A program made the translations under genes and the position numbers. Under the pieces are notes generated by a model. It saw nothing but the letters and a program-made list of their open reading frames with translations. It was not told where the DNA came from and ran no database searches. 64,000 nucleotides of DNA from Symbiodinium natans (lineage: Eukaryota > Sar > Dinophyceae > Suessiales > Symbiodiniaceae): NCBI GenBank assembly GCA_905221605.1, contig CAJNDS010002326.1, positions 427,829 to 491,828 on the forward strand, given 5' to 3'. Positions 57,601-64,000 of the stretch are shown in pieces (within the stretch, counting starts at the first letter, position 1; the number at the start of each line of letters is the position of its first letter).

Positions 57601-59377
57601 CAGACTCTCGTTTCCTGCTCCCAGCGTCCTTTGTCGAGCTATCGAGCTGCTGCTCTTCTGAAGCGGCTGCTGCTGCTGCTTGCTGCTGCGGCATCTGCGG
57701 CTGCTGCTTTGCTTCTGCCTCCTGGACTCTGTTGTGGTACGCTTTGACGCGAACACTTTCATCACGCTCCATAAGCCTAAACACTCGCTCTCGGCATTCA
57801 CTGTTGTGCGCCACGTCGCTTTGCCCAGTCCTCATCACGTTGTCACAGGATTTGCATCCTCGAGTGTAGCCATACTTCTCTGGCTTCACATCCTCGCGCA
57901 TCACGTAAAATGAACGCGGTGCTGGGCTCCCAGCCGGAAGGTGTGGAAAGCGAGGAACTGAAACACCTTCTGCATCGGCGACCGCCCGCGCCTCTCGCAG
58001 ACGTGGCTGCAGATCCCAAGGCAGCCCACGAAGCTCCTCAAGACCCTCAGTGCTCCAGCGTTCTGAAGCTGCCAGTCTGCTGACACCTGTGCCAAACTTC
58101 ACGCCTTCCGAGGTGAGACCCATGACCGCGCCAGTCCGTGCATGATGCCCAACATACCTAACAGGTATCATCCTCGCCTGCCAGTCTCTCTTTGGACCGC
58201 TGCTTCTGTCGTAAGCCGCCTTCATCATGACTTTCTCGCCAAACTCCAAACAAGGACGGCGCCGCTTTCGACCTGTCTCTCGCTCCCACGGCGTCTTGCC
58301 ATCTGCACCCCTGCGATGGAATGCAATACAATCACCCGCAAAGGTGGGGATCCACATCAAAAGAGGATCGTCGTCTGCTAAAGCCCGCCCAAGGCGACCT
58401 TCCAGACTCATCCTCACTGCTCGCATTTGACGCTTCAGCTCTCGAACGCCAGACTCTATTTCACCATTCTTCTGATGATCACCCACAGGACACTCACGCG
58501 AAATAGCTTCTACATCAGCCACCTTCCTTGCAGACTCCTCTTTCAGAGCCTTCATGGCTGGCTCCCCATCAGAAAAATTGACGAAGCGCTTAACTCCTGT
58601 CATCTTGATGAAGTTGGACATGAACTTGCAACCCAGCTCTGAGATGCCCTTTCGAGGCAATGCTGTGGCTGCAATCCTCTTCGAACGACTGAACTTCAGG
58701 GCCAGCATGGGAACGCTGTCCTCATCTGTAGACATGAAGAAGAAGTCAGAAAAGATGCGTGGACCTTCTGAGCTTTCGACGGCCTCCTTCTTCAATGCCC
58801 TCCTATGTTGGGTTCCAAGCCCGCGGCTCTTCACACACACTTCGCACCACGGGCGATACACAGCGTGATTCTCCAAGAAATGATTCTCTCTTTGCTCGGG
58901 CGTTGGTTCTGCTGCAGCTCTGCTTTTGCGAAACTCCTCTGACTCCTCTTGCGGCTCGCTGTCCGCAGCCTCTCTTGCTGCGCCTGGCTCCTCTTCCTCG
59001 TCTGGCCACCCTCGGACCTCCTTCCTCTCAGGCGCTGCAGCAGCTGTGGCCTGCTCTCCTCTAAGAGCAAAAACTGTGCGTCCGAACCACTGTGCTTTGA
59101 GACGCTTGTTGGCGGTTCTTCGTACTGTCCAATCGTCCTCAACAGTTTCAACTGAACCGTCTTCAAAGATCGCTTCTGTCGTTCTGGACCCCAAAATGAG
59201 ATCCTTGTCCACCGGGATGTTGTTTGCTTGGTGCGGCGAGAAAAGGCAACGCCGCAGTGAAACATGGTATCGAACTAGCTTGTTGCCACCTTCTACCTTC
59301 CAATGGTCTTCATCAGAAGGCTCCTGTGCCCTCTGTTCTCCGTTCGGCCTTACAGCTCCTTCGCCTGCCGGGCGTTT
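54698..59377 (-). CDS. pol: Pol (integrase, reverse transcriptase, RNase H), expressed by -1 frameshift
   Basis: The Pol frame has no usable ATG near its start and is open back to 59446, overlapping the end of the Gag frame by about 97 nt; a -1 slip at 59374-59380 would enter it. The coordinates start at the AAA codon read after the slip (about 1559 residues). Numbered from the Val codon at 59212: a zinc-binding H-x4-H...C-x2-C at about 111-126 and the integrase triad D156, D215, E251 (D-x35-E spacing). Reverse transcriptase follows, with LGVFDISRAHF and the catalytic VHGDDFYVLG near 1161. RNase H includes MVDSDHAAD near 1345 and later NVSEAEYYAL and SDSNAA. All key acidic residues are present, so it should be active. 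It replicates the element inside Gag particles and integrates the cDNA. Confidence 0.95.
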   Translation of the reverse strand, partial: KRPAGEGAVRPNGEQRAQEPSDEDHWKVEGGNKLVRYHVSLRRCLFSPHQANNIPVDKDLILGSRTTEAIFEDGSVETVEDDWTVRRTANKRLKAQWFGRTVFALRGEQATAAAAPERKEVRGWPDEEEEPGAAREAADSEPQEESEEFRKSRAAAEPTPEQRENHFLENHAVYRPWCEVCVKSRGLGTQHRRALKKEAVESSEGPRIFSDFFFMSTDEDSVPMLALKFSRSKRIAATALPRKGISELGCKFMSNFIKMTGVKRFVNFSDGEPAMKALKEESARKVADVEAISRECPVGDHQKNGEIESGVRELKRQMRAVRMSLEGRLGRALADDDPLLMWIPTFAGDCIAFHRRGADGKTPWERETGRKRRRPCLEFGEKVMMKAAYDRSSGPKRDWQARMIPVRYVGHHARTGAVMGLTSEGVKFGTGVSRLAASERWSTEGLEELRGLPWDLQPRLREARAVADAEGVSVPRFPHLPAGSPAPRSFYVMREDVKPEKYGYTRGCKSCDNVMRTGQSDVAHNSECRERVFRLMERDESVRVKAYHNRVQEAEAKQQPQMPQQQAAAAAASEEQQLDSSTKDAGSRKRESAASEEVIESPSKRPVPASQWEQEGHGRYRKRQAELPAEVLQARASEALPSEVRTEPTAAEMATETSGPTPAESGPVSVEEFLKEEAVDIDSVVAYEAMGSAVELGEQKNELIAAASEQVRKVYEHEGISLSSKEVLQIAALQVGIAGCRVREVFSRDGLSRAAPHFGLRPGFVLDLTGPRVGGPNAGKQWCLDKDEDAAELQQLISDECPALLTGSSRHDLSRLLGVRQNAVGQEQAALRTDKAQKQFRACVKFYRKQHEEQRSFLHEHPAGATSWQDQDMLALQSLPGVYTVEGPTCYWNRSCKPGASQFGSLTKKNRFCGISRSKTKFVTNSRCLAEALKRACCDSLEVPWQRQLEFAEGLVGLSMSGHPKMVCTVLTGLREQMRQDGHLSDLDFKYGGPVPSQPTFEADNEALQEDYSKFFDNISGEELPPDLVTKARQEEISWVRSINLYDKVPRAEAESRGIRPLPIRWVDVNKGDRANYNVRSRLVGKELKAKTKHALLAHELFSAMPPWEMVKSLLSLLVSDGVSSESLVLGVFDISRAHFMAPATRELYVEIPDEDRGPGEENLIGRLNRSMYGFRDASHNWMEDWQDLLQEEGYKIGVANPALFWNQALSSRGAVHGDDFYVLGTVSAVDRMAVALKSRYSVRESHRLGFGEGCTRHATILNRVVSLGELNGRRYVQIEPDKRHVELIVSSLGLDKSNTKSVTTPSVKPSDAEAAQFQHGPKLSASETSLYRSCVMRASFLSQDRADLGESVKALAQGMAAPTRAHLQALKRLGRFLLHRPTVAVRFWQQAFCPTITCMVDSDHAADRITRKSTTGMVVRIGAHTIKSTSNLQTSVGLNVSEAEYYALVHGAAHGLGLRSYFADLGLEMDVVIQSDSNAARAFASRRGLGKQRHVMTRYLWLQERVRCKHLQIVKIHTDDNCSDILTKSVSHGTLEKHMKSMGFLVVEASMFHKSTKV

Positions 59378-61482
59378 CCCGACCGACGACCGTCCACAGC
59401 CGAGGCCCTGGACGAGGAAGGCACTTCCTGCAAAGGACTTAGCTGCTCAGGCACACCATCTTGCTTCAGGTACATGTTGTACAAGTTGCCCTCGCGGTAG
59501 AGCGGGAGTTCATCGCATTCACCATGGATCTCCTTCAAACGATAGTACTCTTTGCGAAGTCCAATTGCCAGCGCGCTGTTCTTGGGAATGAGAGAGCCAC
59601 CCTCGGCCCACAACACACAGTCATGGCTGCTGCTGAACTCGGCAGCGGAACCGAGTGGCTTGTGAACCTTCGTGGCATAGGCTGCAAAACTTCTCCGCTT
59701 GCCGTTGGCGTCGACGGCCGGGACTCTAAAGCGACCGTAGTTGGGGATCTCTTCGCCGGATGCAACGATGAACTCTCCACGAGCCTCCAAAGGCCCTTCG
59801 ATGAGCTCATCCGGGATGGCAGTGGTAGCCGCGCCTGAGTCGTAGTTGAGCTTCAACCACTCTGAGCCTTTCCAATGGACCTTGTAAGACTCCATGCTGC
59901 TGCAGCTTACCTTCGTCGCGCTCTCTGCAAGGGACTCGAGGTGGTTCAAGTCCAAGCTGCCAATGCCACCCGGATGCGAGTCGGCCTTGGCAGGGGGTTC
60001 GGATGCCGGCTGTTCACTCCACGATGAGGACCACCAGCCATCCCATCCTTCCTGCTCCCATCCTTCCTGCTCCTCCCACTCCACTGCGCTGAAGCCTCCT
60101 TTCTTCCCCTTGCCTTTGCCTTTCTTTCCTTTTCCTTTTGCTTTGTCCTTGCCTCCTTTGCCGCTTCCTTTCTCATAGCCCTTTCCTGCCCCTGCTCCTT
60201 TCCCTTTGCTGTTGCTGCACTCCCAACTGTAGTGCCCACGGCGGCCACAGGCGAAACACTGGACCTGAGATGCTGAGGACTTGTTCTTGCCTGCGCCCGC
60301 TCCTCCCTGAGCGCGGCAATCAGCTGCTTTGTGGCCGGGCCGACCGCAGTTGTTGCACTTGCCTTTGAACGACCCCTTGCCCTTTTGGACAAGAGCATCA
60401 ACATCCATTGGTGCTGAGGTATCGCCCTTTCTGGATCCCACGGGCTTGTCTGTCATCTTGAGAGAGTGCTTTGTTGACGCGTAGGCCACCAAGCGATCAT
60501 AGAGATCTTCGAAGCTGTCGTACTCGTCCGAATGGAACATCACCTGCTGCTCCAACGCCGTGGGCATAAGCTTGTACATGGCTGCCATGAGGGAGTCGTC
60601 TGAAATGCGACACGGCCTTCCTCGCTGGTCTGTGAACTCCTCGTATTGGCGCTTCTTGGCCAACCAATCCTCAAGCGCGGAGCCTAAGTTCTCAATCTTC
60701 TCACATTTGGGAGGATTCTGAACCAAGCCCAGAATCGTGACACGTCTCATCGCTGAGGTTGGGTCGTACTCGTTGTGGAGCCTTCGCCAGGCCTCTAACC
60801 CAGCATCGGACCCCGCGTTGCGCACAATCTTATTGGAGTCCCCTGTTGTAAAGGCGATCAGGTACGTGTAGATGCCAACGACAGTCCTGGAAAGATTGGG
60901 CACGCGGTCTATTTCATCCGCATGCTCTCCGTAGACAGGATCAAACGCAATCTGGCGGCCATCTGTGCTTGTAAGCGCCCCTCCTGGAAGGCGCTCCACA
61001 ATGGTCTTCCGCTGCTGTACTGCCCACTTCAAAGCCTTTTCTACTTCGAAGCCGAACTTGGCCTTCAGGTACGTGGTGACTTTGTGACTCCATTCGCTGA
61101 AGTCTTGATCGGCCCCACCGTTGTACTTGAACGGCTGACCAACACCCTTGCTGTCCACGATGCCTCCTTGAAAACTGCCAGCGTCGCTGCCTACTGCTGC
61201 TGCTGCAACCCTCAATGCATCTCTCCTCTCTTGTTCTGCCGCTTGAACCCTGGACACAGCATCACTGAGCTGACCTTGCAAGGTCTGCATCATGACAACC
61301 GCTTCTTGAAGCTGCACTTGCGATTGCTGCTGCTGTTGCGCCTGACTGTCTATCTGCTGCTGCATGGCCAACAAACGATTGGCCACTTCCTCTTGCGATG
61401 TGATGCCCGCTTGCTGCAAAAACTGAGCTACACTCGGTGCAGCAGCAGCAGTAGCAGCTGCCGATGGATCTAACGGATCCAT
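59350..61482 (-). CDS. gag: Gag-protease polyprotein
   Basis: Starts at ATG 61482-61480, 44 nt after the 5' LTR, and runs 710 codons to TAA. The N-terminal part is rich in Q and A and probably coiled. Two zinc knuckles of the C-x2-C-x4-H-x4-C type lie at about 374-388 (CNNCGRPGHKAADC) and 409-423 (CFACGRRGHYSWEC), for RNA binding. A K/G-rich linker follows. An aspartic protease motif, YDSGAATTAI, lies near 545. Protease is therefore made at Gag level, upstream of the frameshift; most copia elements use a single Gag-Pol frame. Gag forms the cytoplasmic particle. Confidence 0.93.
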   Translation of the reverse strand: MDPLDPSAAATAAAAPSVAQFLQQAGITSQEEVANRLLAMQQQIDSQAQQQQQSQVQLQEAVVMMQTLQGQLSDAVSRVQAAEQERRDALRVAAAAVGSDAGSFQGGIVDSKGVGQPFKYNGGADQDFSEWSHKVTTYLKAKFGFEVEKALKWAVQQRKTIVERLPGGALTSTDGRQIAFDPVYGEHADEIDRVPNLSRTVVGIYTYLIAFTTGDSNKIVRNAGSDAGLEAWRRLHNEYDPTSAMRRVTILGLVQNPPKCEKIENLGSALEDWLAKKRQYEEFTDQRGRPCRISDDSLMAAMYKLMPTALEQQVMFHSDEYDSFEDLYDRLVAYASTKHSLKMTDKPVGSRKGDTSAPMDVDALVQKGKGSFKGKCNNCGRPGHKAADCRAQGGAGAGKNKSSASQVQCFACGRRGHYSWECSNSKGKGAGAGKGYEKGSGKGGKDKAKGKGKKGKGKGKKGGFSAVEWEEQEGWEQEGWDGWWSSSWSEQPASEPPAKADSHPGGIGSLDLNHLESLAESATKVSCSSMESYKVHWKGSEWLKLNYDSGAATTAIPDELIEGPLEARGEFIVASGEEIPNYGRFRVPAVDANGKRRSFAAYATKVHKPLGSAAEFSSSHDCVLWAEGGSLIPKNSALAIGLRKEYYRLKEIHGECDELPLYREGNLYNMYLKQDGVPEQLSPLQEVPSSSRASAVDGRRSGNARQAKEL
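59374..59380 (-). promoter_or_regulatory. Programmed -1 ribosomal frameshift site GGGAAAC
   Basis: On the coding strand the Gag codons read TCG GGA AAC GCC, giving G_GGA_AAC in the zero frame: a canonical X_XXY_YYZ slippery heptamer. A one-base backward slip enters the open Pol frame (AAA CGC CCG GCA). It is the only heptamer of this form in the 97-nt overlap. Downstream, GAAGG...CTGT can pair with ACAG...CCTTC, a possible stimulatory stem. The retrovirus SRV-1/MPMV uses the same heptamer at gag-pro. Confidence 0.8.
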
Positions 61483-61509
61483 CTCTCAGCTTTCTCGCAC
61501 GTCGTCTTT

Positions 61510-61526
61510 CACTTACACCGCTACCA
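61510..61526 (-). promoter_or_regulatory. tRNA primer-binding site
   Basis: In the coding direction TGGTAGCGGTGTAAGTG follows the 5' LTR without a gap. TGGTA at this position is complementary to the ...TACCA end of initiator tRNA-Met, the usual Ty1/copia primer. The exact tRNA of this organism is not in the window. Confidence 0.7.
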
Positions 61527-61661
61527 TAGTGAAATATTATGGCTAGGGGCCTACATTCTCACAGAACAGGTTTGGGCCACTCATGCTGCCAAGATATCTC
61601 GAGTTGTGCGTGTCATCCTTGTGCATGGGCCATTTGGCCGTAGCACCTCGAAACACGATCA
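61527..61661 (-). repeat. 5' LTR (135 bp)
   Basis: Upstream LTR of the minus-strand element, identical to 54459-54593. It should carry the promoter. Confidence 0.95.
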
Positions 61662-61666
61662 ACTGG
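61662..61666. repeat. Target-site duplication, right copy (ACTGG)
   Basis: Matches ACTGG at 54454-54458. Confidence 0.9.
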
Positions 61667-63964
61667 AATCCTTCAAACACTCGAGATCCCCCGATCCTCC
61701 CAATCCCCCCCAGATCCCCGCCAGACCCCCCCAGCCCCCCAGCCCCCCCGCCCCCAGCAGACCCCCCCAGCAGCCCCTCCCAGATCCCCAAATGGAGAGT
61801 GGGTGGATGGGGTGGGGAGGGGGTAGTGACAGAGAGGGGGGGGGGTGGGGGGCGGGTGGGGGAGGAGTGGGTGGGGGAGTGGAAGGAAGGGTGGGGGGCG
61901 TGTGCGGGGGGTGGGGGGGTGGGGGGGGTGGGGGCGGGGTGTGTGGGGGCTGGGAGGACCATTTTTCTCTTGCGGATAGGGAGGCGGAGCGGGGAGGGCG
62001 GTCAGGGCGGGCGTGCATTGGAACCCCTGAAACACTAAAGATTGGAGGCCCACAGGCGGAGGACAGGGGAGTGGGGGGGGGTGGGGGCGGGGTGGGAGTG
62101 GGGGGTGGGGTGCGGGGGAGTGGAGTGAGGGTGGGGGGGGTGGGGTGGGGGGGGGTGACTGTGGAGGGGGGTGAGGGTTGGTGTTGGAAAAGGGAGTAAC
62201 TCGGGCACAGCGGTGAGAGCGGGGAGCGGTCAGGGCGGCCGTGCATTGGAACCCCTAAAACACTAAAACACTCGAGATTGGTCAGGAGCGGCGTCGGGGG
62301 TGGGGCGCGGACAGGGGAGTAGGGGGGAGGTGGGGGCGGGGAGGGGGGGGTAGAGGGGGGGTAGAGGGGGGGGGAGCCGTCAGCGGGCCTGCGTTGGAAC
62401 CCAAGAGATTGGTCAGGAGTGGCGCAGGGGGTGGGGCTAGACCTACAGTCGGAAAGGGGGGTAGAGGGGGGGTAGAGGGGGGGGTAGAGGGGGGGGAGAG
62501 GGGGGGGGTTAGTTTTCAGGCCGAGGATAGGGGGAGTGGGGGGGGGGGGGCGGGGGGGGGGAGTGGGGGGTGAGGGGGAAGTGGAGGGGGAGGCGGAGGG
62601 ATGAGAGTGGTGGCGGGGGAGGGCGGTCAGGGCGGGCGTGCGTTGGTTGGCAAAAACTGAAGATTGGAGGCCCACACAGAGGACAGGGGAGTGGGGGGGG
62701 TGGGGGGCGGGGTGGGAGTGGGGGGTGGGGGGGTGGGGTGCGGGGGGCTAAAAAAAAGATGGTGGGGAAGGGGCGGCGGGTGAGTGGGGTGGGGGTGTCG
62801 GGGGTGGGGTGGGGGGCGTGGGGTCGGGGGGGGGTGACTGTGGAGGGGGGAGTGAGGGTTGGTGTTGGATTAGGGAGAACTCGGGGGCATAGGGAAGCGG
62901 AGCGATGAGAGCGGTGAGAGCGGGGAGAGCGGTCAGGGCGGGCGTGCATTGGAACCAAAACACTAGAGATTGGTCAGGAGCGGCGTAGGGGGTGGGGCTC
63001 GGCCTACGGGCGGAGGACAGGGGAGTGGGGGGGAGGTGGGGGCGGGGGGGGGTGGGGGGGGGGGGCGGGTGGAGCGGAGTAGGCGTTGCGTGTGAGGGGG
63101 GTGGGGGGGTGGGGGGGTGACTGTGGAGGGGGGAGTGAGGGTTGGGCAGTGGAGGGCGGTCAGGGAACCCCTAGAACACAAAAGATTGGAGGCCCACAGG
63201 CGGAGGACAGGGGAGTGGGGGGGGGTGGGGGCGGGGTGGGAGTGGGGGGTGGGGTGGGTGGGAGCGGGGAGAGCGGTCAGGGCGGGCGTGCGTTGGAACC
63301 CCTGAAAGACTCGAGATTGGTGAGGAGCGGCGTAGGGGGTGGGGCTAGGCCGGGGGGGGGGGGGCGAGGGGGGGGGCAGAGGGGGGGGGGGGTGTCGGGG
63401 CCAACAGGCAGGCGAGGGGGGGGGGGGGGGCGGGGGTGGGGGAGTGGGGGAAGTGGAGGGGGAGGCGGAGGCATCAGAGCGGTGACGGGGAGAGCGGTCA
63501 GGGCGGGCGTGCATTGGAACCCCTAACACACTAAAGATTGGAGGCCCACCGGCGGAGGACAGGGGAGTGGGGGGGGGGTGGGGGCGGGGTGGGAGTGGGG
63601 GATGGGGTGGGTGGGTGCGGGGGAGTGGAGTGAAGGAAGCAAATAGGCTGCAGGGTTGCAGGGTGGGGCGGGTGGAGGGGGTGTGGGGATGGTGCGGGGG
63701 AGAGCGGTGAGAGCGGGAGGACCATGGAAGGAGATGGTGGGGAAGGGGCGGCGGAGTAGGCGTGGGGAGGTAGGGGGTGGGGTGGGGGTGTTGAGGGTGG
63801 GGTGGGGTGGGGGGCGTGGGGGGGGTGACTGTGGAGGGGGGAGTGAGGGTTGGTGTTGGATTAGGGAGTAACTCGGGCACATAGGGAAGCGGAGCGATGA
63901 GAGCGGTGAGAGCGGGGCGGTTAGGGCGGGCGTGCGTTGGGGTTCCTAAAACACTAGAGATAGT

Positions 63965-64000
<36 letters not shown>
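61667..64000. repeat. G-rich satellite array, right part
   Basis: Degenerate tandem array. The conserved island GCGGTCAGGGCGGGCGTGCATT, then GGAACCCCTAAAACACT, recurs about eight times (near 61995, 62220, 62375, 62625, 62930, 63155, 63275, 63495, 63915), spaced about 120-420 bases. After it comes one of two alternative tails: AAGATTGGAGGCCCAC..GGCGGAGGACAGGGG, or GAGATTGGTCAGGAGCGGCGTAGG. A third island, GTGACTGTGGAGGGGGGAGTGAGGGTTGGTGTTGGA, precedes several cores. Between islands are long G runs. Long proline-rich minus-strand frames are artefacts. The array continues past the window end. Confidence 0.88.
63966..64000. repeat. G run at the window edge
   Basis: At least 35 consecutive G, cut off by the end of the window. 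Confidence 0.9.

Larger units (their letters stand above)
54459..61661 (-). mobile_element. Intact Ty1/copia LTR retrotransposon
   Basis: A 7203-bp element on the minus strand, with two identical 135-bp LTRs, a 5-bp target duplication, a primer-binding site next to the 5' LTR, a polypurine tract next to the 3' LTR, a Gag-protease frame, and a Pol frame ordered integrase, reverse transcriptase, RNase H. That order defines Ty1/copia. No stop or frameshift damages the domains, apart from the programmed-looking -1 shift between Gag-protease and Pol. Identical LTRs mean recent insertion. It sits inside the G-rich satellite array. Confidence 0.95.

Noticed and set aside
59212-59212. GTG as the Pol start codon
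   Set aside because: The Pol frame stays open well upstream of this codon and overlaps Gag, so entry by frameshift explains it better.
55125-59591. Plus-strand frames opposite Pol and Gag
   Set aside because: Shadows of the minus-strand retrotransposon genes, whose domains are unambiguous.
61659-63880. Very long proline-rich minus-strand frames across the right satellite
   Set aside because: They are translations of G/C runs; composition is almost only P, T, H and S, and several frames are open at once.
1-64000. tRNA, 5S or other RNA genes
   Set aside because: I scanned for the B-box GGTTCGAATCC pattern and found no copy with a matching A-box. A covariance-model scan would be decisive.
1-64000. 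Relict spliced-leader sequence marking retroposed genes
   Set aside because: No convincing match to the conserved dinoflagellate leader was seen on either strand near the gene starts; short matches such as TTTTGGCTC at 12299 are too brief.

Overview
The window looks like nuclear DNA of a dinoflagellate, most likely a Symbiodiniaceae/Suessiales-type genome. Genes are sparse and broken into many small exons. In every gene that could be modelled, the clear internal exons start with G right after an AG (AG|G acceptor), and introns begin with GC or GA as well as GT. TTTAGGG-type telomeric repeats lie inside the sequence, and a Ty1/copia retrotransposon is present. There is no operon structure and no prokaryotic signal. 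The species assignment is inference.

Layout, left to right. 1-5.6 kb: no convincing gene, several short repeats, a GGAA microsatellite and a 35-nt G run. 5.65-7.88 kb (+): AIFM3-like Rieske/FAD oxidoreductase in five exons, one only 25 nt. 8.76-11.19 kb (+): membrane protein with a cysteine-rich loop and a long acidic tail. 11.2-19.6 kb: mostly unassigned, with a weak multi-exon candidate near 14.6-15.7 kb. 19.6-23.9 kb (+): NIMA-related (NEK) protein kinase catalytic domain in about 15 exons. 23.9-31.4 kb: scattered orphan exons, a 38-nt C run, a CCGCGGAAGG repeat block and telomeric repeats. 31.5-36.7 kb (+): a gene encoding at least five repeated Tudor/SH3-like modules and the second half of a RING finger. 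36.7-46.9 kb: orphan exons, including one with a potassium-channel selectivity filter. 46.9-49.2 kb (+): complete WWE-DDHD phospholipase gene. 49.2-53.8 kb: telomeric repeats, a small secreted-protein candidate and short tandem repeats. 53.8-64 kb: a G-rich satellite array split by an intact Ty1/copia element (54459-61661, minus strand).

All confidently modelled host genes lie on the plus strand, which fits the unidirectional gene clusters known in dinoflagellates. They share no obvious pathway: a redox flavoprotein, a kinase, a phospholipase, a RING protein and possibly an ion channel. The strongest new observations are these. (1) The retrotransposon has a canonical in-frame -1 frameshift heptamer (GGGAAAC) joining Gag-protease to Pol. 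(2) The phospholipase gene has an in-frame TAG inside a 57-nt segment that could be a phase-neutral mini-intron. (3) A repeated-module RING gene has no family I recognise with certainty.
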